Positions 24,146 through 33,212 are shown, numbered from the stretch's first letter. The stretch is 47,476 bases of DNA from Pseudomonas yamanorum (GCF_013386765.1 NZ_JACARE010000020.1:1-47476), one strand, 5' to 3'. Made by a program: numbers and translations. The notes: a model not told the origin generated them from the sequence alone.

Positions 24146-25021
24146 ATGAACTGGGACGATGCGCGGGTGTTCCTCGCGGTGTGCCGCGAATCCACATTGC
24201 GCGGTGCCGCGCGGGTGCTGGGGGTGGACCAGGCCACTGTGGGCCGCCGGGTCAATGCCTTGGAAAAGTCCCTGAACGCGACGTTGTTCCTGCGCACCTC
24301 CGAAGGCTATGCACTCACAGCGGTGGGTGAAGCCGCCTTGCAATCGGTGGAGAGAATGGAGCGCTCGGCCCTCGACCTGGAGCGTCAGGTCCAGGGCCTG
24401 GACGACCGCCTGACCGGCACGGTGCGGGTGACCACCACCGACTCCCTGGCCATCGACTTCCTGATCCCGGCCATCGCCCGGCTGCACGACGCGCACCCCG
24501 ACGTGCGCGTGCAGATGGACGCTTCGACCCAGTTCCTTAACCTGGCCAAACGCGAAGCCGACATCGCCGTGCGCAACACCCGCCCGGACAATCCCGACCT
24601 GATCGCCCGGCGTATCGCCCGCTGGCCGGTGGGGCTGTTTGCCTCGCAGGCGTATATCGACCGCTACGGCGCACCGGAGCCGGGCAGCCTGTTCGAAGGA
24701 CACGACCTGGTGGTGTACCAACCGCACCTGCAAAGCCAGAAAGACCTGACCCTGGTGTCTGAGCCGCTGGGGCGCGGGCGCATCGTCGCGGCCTTGAGTT
24801 CCAGCCTGCTGGTGCGCCGCTCCATCGCTGCGGGCCTGGGCATCGGTGAAATCCCGCTGATTTCCGGTGAGAGGGACGGGCTCGTACGCCTGTGGCCGGA
24901 GCGTACGCGGCCATTGCCCTACGATGTGTGGCTGGTGACCCATGCCGACTTGCGGCATACCGCGCGGGTGCGGGTGGTCATCGACGAGATCGTCGCGGGG
25001 TTTGCCGGCACGGGCGAGTGA
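24146..25021 (+). CDS. LysR-family regulator
   Basis: This 291-residue regulator has its helix-turn-helix at residues 15-60 (TLRGAARVLGVDQATVGRRVNALEKSLN) and a C-terminal effector domain with DVRVQMDAS and EADIAVRNTRP. The protein belongs to the branch that begins MNWDDARVFLAV. GGGGAAGCC precedes the ATG. It is divergent from the quinone reductase gene and should regulate it and itself through the palindrome pair at 24085-24132. Confidence 0.88.
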   Translation: MNWDDARVFLAVCRESTLRGAARVLGVDQATVGRRVNALEKSLNATLFLRTSEGYALTAVGEAALQSVERMERSALDLERQVQGLDDRLTGTVRVTTTDSLAIDFLIPAIARLHDAHPDVRVQMDASTQFLNLAKREADIAVRNTRPDNPDLIARRIARWPVGLFASQAYIDRYGAPEPGSLFEGHDLVVYQPHLQSQKDLTLVSEPLGRGRIVAALSSSLLVRRSIAAGLGIGEIPLISGERDGLVRLWPERTRPLPYDVWLVTHADLRHTARVRVVIDEIVAGFAGTGE

Positions 25022-25128
25022 GCTGCCAGGTCAGCACATCGCTGCAATTTCCGAGGCGTGCGTCGCCGCACAATCGGCTCCGGTTCCGGCGTAAAAAGGC
25101 CGGTGGACGTCACGGGGACAGGTTGCAT

Positions 25129-25545
25129 ATGAACGCATCACAACGGGATGAACGGGCACGGGATTTCGGGCTGCTGTTTTTGCGGGTCAGCGGGGGATTG
25201 TTCCTGCTGTGGGTCCATGGCCTGCCCAAGCTGCTGGACTATGGCGAACAGTTGAAGGTGATCGAAGATCCCTTCCACCTGGGGGCGAGCGTGACACTGC
25301 TGCTGGCGATTTTCGCCGAAGTACTGTGCCCGCTGTTGATCATCGCCGGGGTGCTGGTGCGCCTGGCCTGCTTGCCTATCTTGAGCGTGCTGCTGATCGC
25401 GATGCTGGTGGTGCATCCGCAGTGGACGCTGCTCGAAGGGCAGTTTGGCTGGCTGCTGTTGATCATTTTCACCAGCATCCTGATTGCCGGGCCCGGGAAA
25501 TGGGCGCTCAACCAGCAGTGGGACGGAGTGCTGCGCCAGGCCTGA
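25129..25545 (+). CDS. DoxX-family membrane protein
   Basis: This 138-residue protein has four predicted membrane helices and begins DFGLLFLRVSGGLFLLWVHG, as DoxX/DUF-type small integral proteins do. Some relatives work with redox or thiol metabolism; no reaction can be assigned here. The start at 25129 is chosen because the upstream in-frame extension overlaps the LysR gene and codes for no membrane segment. It follows the LysR gene by 107 bases in the same direction. Confidence 0.8.
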   Translation: MNASQRDERARDFGLLFLRVSGGLFLLWVHGLPKLLDYGEQLKVIEDPFHLGASVTLLLAIFAEVLCPLLIIAGVLVRLACLPILSVLLIAMLVVHPQWTLLEGQFGWLLLIIFTSILIAGPGKWALNQQWDGVLRQA

Positions 25546-25547
25546 AT

Positions 25548-25571
25548 AAAAAAGGCCGGGCAAGCCCGGCC
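25548..25571 (-). terminator. Intrinsic terminator of the hydrolase gene
   Basis: GGCCGGGC (25554-25561) and GCCCGGCC (25564-25571) form an 8-pair stem with an AA loop. On the minus strand it is followed by six T (25553 down to 25548), so it terminates transcription from the alpha/beta hydrolase gene; on the plus strand only A follows. Confidence 0.85.
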
Positions 25572-25593
25572 AAAAGGAGGTGATGCAATCGGT

Positions 25594-26412
25594 TCAGCGC
25601 TTCAGGAACGCCAGCAGGTCTGCGTTCAAGGCTTCGGCGTGGGTGACCGCGAAGCCGTGTGGCGCATCCTTGTACACCTTCAATTCAGCGTTCTTGATCA
25701 TCTCGGCAGCCACCTTGCCGGTGGTTTCGAACGGCACGATCTGGTCGCCGTCACCGTGGATGACCAGGGTCGGTACGTCGATTTTGGCCATGTCCGGGCG
25801 AAAGTCGGTTTCCGAGAACGCAGTAACGCAATCCACGGTGGACTTGAGCGAGGCGAGCAGGGCGATCTGCAAGGTCTGAGTCAGTACGCCGTCGGAGACT
25901 TTCTGGCCCTTGTTGATGCCGAAGAACGGCGTGTTGAAGTCGGAAATGAATTGCGCGCGGTCCTTCAGCAGGCCAGCCTTGATGCCGTCAAACACCTCGG
26001 TGGGAACGCCTTGCGGGTAGTCGGTTTTCTGGCCGAACAGCGGCGTCACCGCCCCCAGCAACACCAGCCCGGCCACGCGCGCGCTGCCATGGCGCGCGAT
26101 GTAGCGGGCGACATCACCACCGCCCATGGAAAAGCCCACCAGGGTCACGTCCTGCAGGTCCAGGTGGTTGATCAGTTCGGCGATATCGTCGGCGAAGGTG
26201 TCGTAGTCGTTGCCGGTCCAGGGCTGGTCCGAGCGGCCAAAACCACGTCGGTCAAAGGCGATGGTGCGGTAGCCGCGGCTGCTCAGGTATTCCATCTGGT
26301 ATTCCCACATGTCGGCGTCCAGCGGCCAGCCGTGGCTGAACAGCACGGGCTTACCGCTGCCCCAGTCCTTGAAGTAGATTTCGGTACCGTCTTTGGTGAG
26401 GAATGTGCTCAT
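25594..26412 (-). CDS. Alpha/beta hydrolase (arylesterase/cofactor-free haloperoxidase type)
   Basis: This 272-residue hydrolase has oxyanion HGWP, nucleophile Ser95 in GFSMGG, an Asp in HGDGDQIVP and His252 in APHGFAV. The beginning, FLTKDGTEIYFKDWGSG, is typical of Pseudomonas arylesterases that also show perhydrolase activity. There is no signal peptide. AAGGAGTTTCC precedes the ATG. It lies 87 bases downstream of the porin gene in the same direction and could be co-transcribed with it; a strong terminator follows. Confidence 0.88.
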   Translation of the reverse strand: MSTFLTKDGTEIYFKDWGSGKPVLFSHGWPLDADMWEYQMEYLSSRGYRTIAFDRRGFGRSDQPWTGNDYDTFADDIAELINHLDLQDVTLVGFSMGGGDVARYIARHGSARVAGLVLLGAVTPLFGQKTDYPQGVPTEVFDGIKAGLLKDRAQFISDFNTPFFGINKGQKVSDGVLTQTLQIALLASLKSTVDCVTAFSETDFRPDMAKIDVPTLVIHGDGDQIVPFETTGKVAAEMIKNAELKVYKDAPHGFAVTHAEALNADLLAFLKR

Positions 26413-26499
26413 GGAAACTCCTTGGGTGAGTACGAAGGCAAAGGCTGACTATTGTCGAACAGGCGCCTGCAGCGCTTGTACGGGTGTGCTTGGTTGGGT

Positions 26500-27891
26500 T
26501 TACCAGCTGAACTTGAGTTCGACCCCCAGGTAATTGCTGTCATGGCCGCCTGCATCCCGCAGCGTCTGGCCGACCGCGTAGTGCACGGCCTCGACGGCGC
26601 CGGTGAGGTTGGGGGTGAACACGTAATCGGTGCGAACTTGAGCGTAGGCGCCGGTCCAGCGTTCACCCTGGCCTGCGGTGCCGGCAACCGGGAGGTTCGG
26701 CTGAGTGTAGACCGCGTCGGCGGTGGTTTGCCGCCAGAGCAGGCCGACGGCGGTCTGCACGCTCAGCCTGGCGATAGGCTTGACGGTGATCGACGGCTTG
26801 ACGTGAATCAGGTTGCTGTAGCCCGTATATCCCGCCAGGGAAAAGTAGTAGCCATTGGGGAACAGCGGGTTGAACGTACCCACCGTGCCGTCACCGGCGT
26901 GGCGGTCGCCCGAGGCAATATCCATCTGCAGGCCCAGGCGCGGTGTCCAGGCCAGGCTGTCGAAGGTGTAGCCCACGCGGCTGCCGCCACCCCAGGCGCG
27001 AATATCCTTGTGGCCCACCGAGCCACCTTGCAGCATGGCTTCAATGTCCCAATCGAAGCCCAGGGCCGCGCCCCCCAGCCGGGCGTCGAACAACTGACGA
27101 GTCTCATCGCCGTCGCCGTCCAGATAGTGGGCATCGCTGCGTTCATACACCCCGTAATAAGCCGACAGCTCATTTTTGCCACCCACCAGCCGCTCCACCC
27201 GCAGCATGTGAAACTGCATGTCAGCGTTGGATTTATCGTCGAAGTGCCGCTCGTCCTGGTACTGCACCGGGTGGCTGGCGATCCCGATAAAACGCCAGTC
27301 ACGGGTTTCCCAGTCGGCCCACAGGGCATCAAAGGACTGGCGCACATTCGGCCCGTCCCGCGACGAGATGAAACGCTGCAAGTCGAAGGCGAAGTCCTGC
27401 CGGCCAACACGGCCCTTGAACGTGCCGGCACTGAAGGTGTTGATGTATTCGGCAAAGGCCAGGCGCAGGTCGACGCGGTTCTGGTCGGCGCCACCGATTG
27501 AGGTTTTGTCATAGGCCCGGGCATCTTCCAACTGGGTGAACACGCGCCAGTTTTCATTCAGGTGCAGGTCGGCATGCACCTGGAACCGCTGGATCAGGTA
27601 CCGGTCGCGGGCTACGTTTTTCACACCGAAACCGCTGGCGTCGTTCATCTCGAAGCGCTCACGCAAGGTCGCGCCCAGGGACAGGTAGGTGAACGGGTTG
27701 GCAGCGGACAGCGGGATGTACTTGAGGTTGTCCAGCGGCTGCGTACGCAGCGCCGGGTCCTTGAGCATCGACCAGTCTTCCTGCCAGCGGTTGGCCTTGA
27801 TCGCCGGGCGCGTCGGTTGGTCGTCAGCGTGGACGCCGCCAGCCAGCAGCGGCCACAGCACCGCGAGGCCCCAGCCTGTGCGGCGGATCAT
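26500..27891 (-). CDS. Alginate-export (AlgE-like) family outer-membrane porin
   Basis: This 463-residue outer-membrane beta-barrel has a signal peptide (residues 1-22, ending GGVHA), many alternating strands with aromatic belts, and the C-terminal VELKFSW typical of barrels recognised by Bam. Motifs such as SLGATLRERFE and GRQDFAFDLQRFISSRDGPNVRQSFD are those of the alginate_exp domain. No alginate synthesis genes are nearby, so it may pass another anionic substrate. Its start overlaps the stop of the upstream VOC gene by four bases (ATGA), so the two are translationally coupled. Confidence 0.86.
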   Translation of the reverse strand: MIRRTGWGLAVLWPLLAGGVHADDQPTRPAIKANRWQEDWSMLKDPALRTQPLDNLKYIPLSAANPFTYLSLGATLRERFEMNDASGFGVKNVARDRYLIQRFQVHADLHLNENWRVFTQLEDARAYDKTSIGGADQNRVDLRLAFAEYINTFSAGTFKGRVGRQDFAFDLQRFISSRDGPNVRQSFDALWADWETRDWRFIGIASHPVQYQDERHFDDKSNADMQFHMLRVERLVGGKNELSAYYGVYERSDAHYLDGDGDETRQLFDARLGGAALGFDWDIEAMLQGGSVGHKDIRAWGGGSRVGYTFDSLAWTPRLGLQMDIASGDRHAGDGTVGTFNPLFPNGYYFSLAGYTGYSNLIHVKPSITVKPIARLSVQTAVGLLWRQTTADAVYTQPNLPVAGTAGQGERWTGAYAQVRTDYVFTPNLTGAVEAVHYAVGQTLRDAGGHDSNYLGVELKFSW

Positions 27892-28784
27892 CTTGCCCCG
27901 CTGAACTGGTGAATCTCCGCGACGTAACCGCCCGGGAATTCCACCAGCGCGCTGCGCCGGCCCTTGGTGTCAAACGCCGGGACCAGCACCCGGGCACCGG
28001 AGCCAGTGGCTTTACCCAGGGTGTCGGTCAGGTCGGCCACTTGATAGCCGGTGGTTTCATGGCCGAAGGGGTAGGGCAGTTGGCCGTTGGTGACCAAAAC
28101 GGCCATGCGCCCGAACGGCGACTCGATGTCCACGCGGCGGTAGCTGCCACTGGCCTGGCCGATATCGACCCCTGGGGCATGCTTGTCATCGGCCAGGACC
28201 TTGCCGTGGGAAAACCCGACGAAGGACTTGATGAAGGCGTCGGCGCGATCGCTGGAGACGTACACCCGGTTTTCCGGCACGGTCTGGAACGCCGCGTAAT
28301 CCGGGGTCTTGGTGTGCCAGTAGAGCTGCATGTTGACGCCGCCCGGCCACTGGATCACGGCATCACGGCCGATGGGGTCAGGAAAATCACTCACGATCAC
28401 CGCCGCTCCGTTGGCGCGGGCCGCCTTGAGCGCCGCGTCCATGTCCTTGACCAGGTAGCCGTTGCGCTCCTGGCCGAACGGGTGCGGGACGGGTGTGGTG
28501 AAGCCGAACAGCGACACCGTGCCCGCCGGCGTCTGCAGCAGTTGCGAGGTGCTGCTGCTGGGCACCGGCAGTACATTCACCACCACCTGAAGCGTGCTTT
28601 TTCCGCCGAAGGTGGCGAGAAAACTCTGGGCAAAGCGGTCCACATCGGCCGGGGCGACGTAGACGTGACTGGTGTCGTACTGCGGCGCCACGGCCACATT
28701 CGGTGTTGCCGCCCACGCGCTGCCCATCATCTGCGCGCCCAGCAGCGTCAAGGCCAGGGATATCGTCGTGACTTTCTTGCACAT
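27888..28784 (-). CDS. Exported two-domain glyoxalase-fold (VOC) protein
   Basis: This 298-residue protein has a signal peptide (residues 1-26, ending GSAWA) and two VOC-type halves (about 35-155 and 160-295); each carries a HPFGQE or YPFGHE loop and an ending with FPGGY or WPGGVNMQLYWH. VOC proteins bind metal or small ligands and include glyoxalases and dioxygenases; an exported one is uncommon. The start at 28784 has GGAG seven bases upstream. Coupled translation with the porin suggests that both act on one compound in the periplasm. Confidence 0.8.
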   Translation of the reverse strand: MCKKVTTISLALTLLGAQMMGSAWAATPNVAVAPQYDTSHVYVAPADVDRFAQSFLATFGGKSTLQVVVNVLPVPSSSTSQLLQTPAGTVSLFGFTTPVPHPFGQERNGYLVKDMDAALKAARANGAAVIVSDFPDPIGRDAVIQWPGGVNMQLYWHTKTPDYAAFQTVPENRVYVSSDRADAFIKSFVGFSHGKVLADDKHAPGVDIGQASGSYRRVDIESPFGRMAVLVTNGQLPYPFGHETTGYQVADLTDTLGKATGSGARVLVPAFDTKGRRSALVEFPGGYVAEIHQFSGAR

Positions 28785-28922
28785 GCCCATTCTCCAGCAC
28801 TTTTCAGCGTGATCGAAAAGTCACCAGCTTAGGGGCCGGGCTGCCCTGCAGATTGTATGGACGTGCTCGGTTGAACAGTTCAGCGTCTATGCGGGTCAAC
28901 TGACTTCAACCGTCTGAACGCA

Positions 28923-29034
28923 CAGGTGAACGAAATGGCCAAGACTTACCTCCGAGCGCATGCTCGAGGGCGATGTTAAGTATCGGTTTGTGATCGACAT
29001 CGACAGCCTGAAGAAAGAAAAACACGCAGCCTGA
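28923..29034 (+). pseudogene. Decayed 3' end of a zinc-type alcohol dehydrogenase
   Basis: From 28954 to the stop at 29032-29034 the plus strand encodes ERMLEGDVKYRFVID and then IDSLKKEKHAA, the typical end of NAD(P)-dependent alcohol dehydrogenases of the YahK/AdhA type. QVNEMA is encoded at 28923-28940 in another frame, so a frameshift lies in between; the rest of the gene is absent. The whole gap 28785-29170 otherwise holds only this remnant and a REPIN. Confidence 0.7.
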
Positions 29035-29063
29035 GTTACGCTCGATAAGTTGCAGTAGATCCA

Positions 29064-29155
29064 GTGTGGGAGCTGGCTTGCCTGCGATGGCGATGTATCA
29101 GTCGACATCATTGTTGACTGACACTCCGTTATCGCAGGCAAGCCAGCTCCCACAT
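29064..29155. repeat. REPIN (GTGTGGGAGCTGGCTTGCCT type)
   Basis: Two long inverted REP copies at 29064-29088 and 29131-29155 enclose a 42-base spacer. The family differs from those at 16653 and 41376. It lies between the alcohol dehydrogenase remnant and the end of mntP. Confidence 0.9.
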
Positions 29156-29170
29156 TTTGGTATGGGTTGA

Positions 29171-29734
29171 TCAGGCCGACAGGTGCTCATACAAAATCGT
29201 CGCACCCACCAGCATCAACACCACGCCGCCGACCATCTCGGCGCGCTTGCCCACCACCGTGCCCAGCACCCGGCCGAGCATCATGCCGATAGTCACCATG
29301 GTCATCGTCGCGAGACCGATAGCCGCCGCGGCCACCAGGATATTCACATCGACAAATGCCAGGCCCACACCCACGGCCAGGGCATCAATGCTGGTGGCAA
29401 ACGCGGTGACTGCAAGGATCATGAACGAGTGCTGGGTCGGTTTCTCTTCCTCAGGATCATCCGCCTTCAGGCCGTTGTAGATCATGTGCAGGCCCAGGGC
29501 GACCAGCAGGGTGAAGGCGATCCAGTGGTCCCACTGTTCCACCCAGCGGGTGGCAGCCTGGCCGATGGCCCAGCCGATAATCGGCGTGATGGCTTCAATC
29601 ACACCAAAGATCAGGCCGGCCCGCAGGGCTTCGGTCAAGCGTGGTTTGTGCAGGCTGGAGCCTTTGCCGATGGCTGCCGCAAAGGCGTCCGTGGACATGG
29701 CCAGGGCGAGAAGAATCAGGGAAATGGGGTTCAC
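29171..29734 (-). CDS. mntP: MntP manganese efflux pump
   Basis: This 187-residue inner-membrane protein has six predicted helices and two related halves; key acidic sites are in LALAMSTDAFA and FATSIDALAVG. MntP exports Mn(II) and protects against manganese excess. The start is a GTG at 29732-29734 with GGAAG upstream. A yybP-ykoY riboswitch in its leader shows control by manganese. Confidence 0.93.
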   Translation of the reverse strand: MNPISLILLALAMSTDAFAAAIGKGSSLHKPRLTEALRAGLIFGVIEAITPIIGWAIGQAATRWVEQWDHWIAFTLLVALGLHMIYNGLKADDPEEEKPTQHSFMILAVTAFATSIDALAVGVGLAFVDVNILVAAAAIGLATMTMVTIGMMLGRVLGTVVGKRAEMVGGVVLMLVGATILYEHLSA

Positions 29735-29744
29735 GGTAAGGCTT

Positions 29745-29905
29745 CCAGTCGGGCTATATGAGTCAACGACACAGCCACACGCCCGACTTCAGGCATGGAT
29801 GTGTCGCTGGTCTCACCAACCAAAATGGTGTTCGCACCACGGCATGTTGCCGAGAATGTTGATACGAACGCTTCGAGAATCCGAAGCAGGCTACTCCCCA
29901 ACGAG
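29745..29905 (-). promoter_or_regulatory. yybP-ykoY manganese riboswitch upstream of mntP
   Basis: Read on the minus strand, the leader holds the class hallmarks GGGGAGTAGCC (from 29899), TATCAACATTCTCGG and GGTGAGACC. Downstream are two competing helices: bases 29800-29809 with 29764-29773 (10 pairs), and 29781-29788 with 29747-29754 (8 pairs, AGTCGGGC/GCCCGACT). The second ends next to the GGAAG ribosome site of mntP, which suggests control of translation by Mn(II). Confidence 0.85.
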
Positions 29906-29984
29906 GTGGCAGATCATAGCCTTGCGGATATGAAAATCTTGTTAAATACGTGACCCCATCTCTCTGATAATCCTGCAAACCGTT

Positions 29985-31457
29985 TCAGTTCAGGTACCAG
30001 CCCCACGGCTCCTCACTGATGTACTCCGTCACCTGCTTGACCTCCAGGTAATTGTGCAAGCCCCATTCCCCCAGCTCACGCCCGATCCCGCTGTGCTTCA
30101 TCCCGCCCCACGGCGCCTCGACGAAGGTCGGTTGCGAGCAGTTGACCCACACGATCCCCGCCCGCAGTTGATTGGCAACCCGCGCCGTGCGTGCCAGGTC
30201 GGCACTCATCACCGCGGCTGCCAAACCGAAGCGGCTGGCATTCGCCATCTGCAGGGCCTGCTCTTCAGTCTTGAACCGCTTGACGCACAGCACCGGCCCA
30301 AACACTTCTTCGCGCCAGAGGATGCTGTTGAGCGCCGGCTCGTCAAAGATTGCAGGCTCGATGAAATACCCACGCTCCAGGTGCGCCGGGCGCCGGCCTC
30401 CGGTCAGCAGGCGGGCGCCGCTGGCCAGGCCCTGGTCGATAAAACCCAGGACCTTTTCATGCTGCCCCTGGCTGACCAGCGGCCCCAGCAATACGCCCGG
30501 CTCCATGCCCGAACCGATGGTGATCTTGCGGGTTTCTTCCACCAGCCGTTCGATCAGGCGCGAGGCGATGGTTTCCTGCACCAGCAAGCGTGAAGTGGCG
30601 CTGCACACCTGGCCCTGGTTCCAGAAAATCCCGAACAGAATCCATTCCACGGCGGCTTCAATATCGGCATCGTCGAACACAATGAACGCCGATTTACCGC
30701 CCAGTTCCAGGCTGATGTTCTTGATGTCGCGGGCCGCCGCCGCCATGATTTTTGCCCCGGTGGGCACGCTGCCGGTGAAGGCCAGCTTGTCGACCCCGGG
30801 GTGTTCGGTCAGTGGGCTGCCGGCGTCCTGGCCCAGGCCGGTGACTACGTTCAACACCCCGGCGGGCAGGCCGATACGGTCGGCGGCTGCGGCCAGTTCC
30901 AGGGCGGTCAGGGGCGTCAGCTCAGAAGGTTTCAACACGACGGTGGCACCGGCCGCCAGGGCCGGCGCGACCTTCCACGCGGCCATCAGCAGTGGGTAGT
31001 TCCAGGGAATGATTTGCCCGGCCACGCCAATCGCCTCGTGGCGAATACGGCAACGAAAGCGCGCGTCAGGCAGCGCCAGTGGCTGGTCCTGGCGCTGGTC
31101 CAGCTCCCGCGCCAGGCCGGCGTAATAGCGAAAGCAGCCAATCGCATCGCCCACGTCCCATTGGGCTTCGGGCAAGGGCTTGCCGTTGTCGCGCACTTCC
31201 AGTTCCGCCAACGCCGGCTGCGCGTGTTCCAGCTCGTCCGCCAGGGCGTCGAGCCACTGGCCGCGCTCGGCGCCGCTGGTCTGGCTCCAGCCATTGTCGA
31301 AGGCGCGGCGGGCGGCGCGCACGGCGTGGTCGATGTCTTCTTCGGTGCTGGCGGCCACGCGTGCGAAGGCCTGCTCGGTGGCCGGGTCGATCACGTCGAG
31401 GTAGCCGCCCAGGTCCGGGCTGACCCACTCGCCATTGATATAAAGTTGATCACGCAT
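29985..31457 (-). CDS. ALDH10-like aminoaldehyde/betaine aldehyde dehydrogenase
   Basis: This 490-residue NAD-dependent aldehyde dehydrogenase has PWNYP with Asn153, general base Glu251 in LELGGKS and catalytic Cys285 in GQVCSATSR. The C-terminal EWGLHNYLEVKQVTEYISEE then PWGWYLN is the signature of the plant ALDH10 family of aminoaldehyde and betaine aldehyde dehydrogenases. It is the last gene of a polyamine-type ABC importer operon and overlaps the preceding permease gene by eight bases, so it probably oxidises an aminoaldehyde made from the imported polyamine. Confidence 0.9.
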   Translation of the reverse strand: MRDQLYINGEWVSPDLGGYLDVIDPATEQAFARVAASTEEDIDHAVRAARRAFDNGWSQTSGAERGQWLDALADELEHAQPALAELEVRDNGKPLPEAQWDVGDAIGCFRYYAGLARELDQRQDQPLALPDARFRCRIRHEAIGVAGQIIPWNYPLLMAAWKVAPALAAGATVVLKPSELTPLTALELAAAADRIGLPAGVLNVVTGLGQDAGSPLTEHPGVDKLAFTGSVPTGAKIMAAAARDIKNISLELGGKSAFIVFDDADIEAAVEWILFGIFWNQGQVCSATSRLLVQETIASRLIERLVEETRKITIGSGMEPGVLLGPLVSQGQHEKVLGFIDQGLASGARLLTGGRRPAHLERGYFIEPAIFDEPALNSILWREEVFGPVLCVKRFKTEEQALQMANASRFGLAAAVMSADLARTARVANQLRAGIVWVNCSQPTFVEAPWGGMKHSGIGRELGEWGLHNYLEVKQVTEYISEEPWGWYLN

Positions 31458-32271
31458 GGTGAGGCTCCTGGATACGGCGGTTTTGCAGGTGGCGAGACGT
31501 AAACAGCAAGGCCAGCGAGAGGCAGATGATCACCGTCGAGACTGCATTGATCTCCGGTGTGACCCCACGCCGGATTGAGGAAAAGATGTAGATCGGCAAG
31601 GTGGTCTCCGAGCCTGCGACGAAGAACGCGATGATGAAATCGTCGAAGCTGAAGGTGAACGCCAGCAGGAATCCGGCCATGATTGCCGGGCTGATCTGGG
31701 GCAGGGTCACCCGCCAGAAGGTCTGCATCGGCGGCGCATACAGGTCGGCAGACGCCTCCAGCAGCGCCTTGTCCAGGGTGTCGACGCGGCTGCGCACGAT
31801 CACCATCACCAGCGCCATGGTGAACAGCGAGTGGGCGGCGATCACCGTGAAGAAGCCCATGTTCAAACGCGGCAGGCTGGGCATCCAGCTCGCCAGCAGC
31901 GGGTTGATCACATCGAAGAGGCTGATGAAGGCGATCAACGTCGAGATACCGATGACGATGCCGGGCACGATGATCGCGCAGTAGGTCAGGGCGTCAAACA
32001 GCAGCCGCACCTTGGCCCCGGCACGCTGCAAGCCGAACACCGCCAGGGTGCCGAACAGCGTGGCGATCAACGCCGAGCACGTGGCGATAAATGCACTGTG
32101 CCCGAGGGCTTCCATGATGAACGGGTTGCCAAAGGCCCGGCCGAACCACTGCACCGAGCAGCACTCGAACGCCAGGCCACTGCGCCCGGCATTGAAGCTG
32201 AACAGCACGATCAAGGCGATCGGCGCATACAGAAACAGGTACAGCGAAGTCGAATAGCTGCGCAGCCACAT
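31450..32271 (-). CDS. ABC permease, PotC-like
   Basis: This 273-residue inner-membrane permease has six predicted helices and the ATPase-contact loop with EASADLYAPPMQTFWRVTLP (EAA motif). It belongs to the spermidine/putrescine importer group. It forms the channel with the PotB-like protein, whose stop is one base away, and overlaps the aldehyde dehydrogenase gene at its 3' end. Confidence 0.9.
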   Translation of the reverse strand: MWLRSYSTSLYLFLYAPIALIVLFSFNAGRSGLAFECCSVQWFGRAFGNPFIMEALGHSAFIATCSALIATLFGTLAVFGLQRAGAKVRLLFDALTYCAIIVPGIVIGISTLIAFISLFDVINPLLASWMPSLPRLNMGFFTVIAAHSLFTMALVMVIVRSRVDTLDKALLEASADLYAPPMQTFWRVTLPQISPAIMAGFLLAFTFSFDDFIIAFFVAGSETTLPIYIFSSIRRGVTPEINAVSTVIICLSLALLFTSRHLQNRRIQEPHHA

Positions 32272-32272
32272 G

Positions 32273-33181
32273 TCACAAGCCTCCGTCGGCAGGGCGGCCG
32301 CCGTAGCGTGCCACCAGCTTCAAATACACGCCGATGATCAGCAGCATCATCGCCACCAGGGTCATCGCCAGCGCACTGCCGAACGGCCAGTTACGCGATT
32401 GCAGGAACAGGTCCACCAGGGCATTGCCGACAAAAAACACCTTGCCGCCGCCGAGGATGGCCGGGATCAGGAACTCGCCCATCAACAGGATGAACACCAG
32501 CATTACCCCGGTGATGATTCCCGGCGCGGACAGCGGCAGGGTGATCCGGCGAAAGCTTTCAAAGGCGCTGGCGCCCAGGTCTGCCGAGGCTTCCAGCAGG
32601 CGTTTGTCGAGTTTTTCCAGGCTGACGTAGATCGGGAACACCATCAGCGGCAGGTAGCCGTAGACGATCCCGATCAGTACCGCCCAGGGCGTGTTGATCA
32701 ACCGCACATCTTCCAGGCCCAGGCTCGCCAGCAGGGCCGGGATGCCCTTGCCGCTGAGGAGGAAGATCCAGGCGTAGGTGCGGATCAGGAAGCTGGTCCA
32801 GAACGGTACGATCACCAGGGTCAGCAGCAGCGAGCGGTTCTTGCTGACCTTGACCGCCAGGAAGTACGCCAGCGGATAGGCCGCCACCAGGCACACCAGC
32901 GTACCCAGTGGCGCCAGCATCAGCGTGTTGCCGAAGGCCGCGGCCCGTGAACCAAGGTTCAGGTAGTTGGCCAGGGTGAAGCCACCCGCGTAGCCGCCTA
33001 CGGCACTGCGGTCGCCAAAGCTGAAGACCAGGATGATCACCAGCGGCATCAACAACAGCAGCAGGAACCACAGGGTCGACGGCAACAGCATCAGCAGGGT
33101 GATACGCCGTCCCAGGTTGCGCCGCTGGCGGGCGGCAAGGGGCAGGGCGGTCACCGTGGAAGGGTGAGTGGCGGCGTTCAT
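32273..33181 (-). CDS. ABC permease, PotB-like
   Basis: This 302-residue permease has six helices and the EAA loop EASADLGASAFESFRRITLP. It pairs with the PotC-like permease in a polyamine-type importer. The start at 33181 has AGGAG directly upstream; an ATG at 33202 is in frame but less well placed. The solute-binding protein gene is upstream by 31 bases. Confidence 0.9.
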   Translation of the reverse strand: MNAATHPSTVTALPLAARQRRNLGRRITLLMLLPSTLWFLLLLLMPLVIILVFSFGDRSAVGGYAGGFTLANYLNLGSRAAAFGNTLMLAPLGTLVCLVAAYPLAYFLAVKVSKNRSLLLTLVIVPFWTSFLIRTYAWIFLLSGKGIPALLASLGLEDVRLINTPWAVLIGIVYGYLPLMVFPIYVSLEKLDKRLLEASADLGASAFESFRRITLPLSAPGIITGVMLVFILLMGEFLIPAILGGGKVFFVGNALVDLFLQSRNWPFGSALAMTLVAMMLLIIGVYLKLVARYGGRPADGGL

Positions 33182-33212
33182 GGGGGACTCCTCAGTGGCC
33201 ATGGCTGGGTGA

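Noticed and set aside
28896..29153. Small minus-strand open frame
   Set aside because: It is formed by the REPIN and the antisense of the alcohol dehydrogenase relic.
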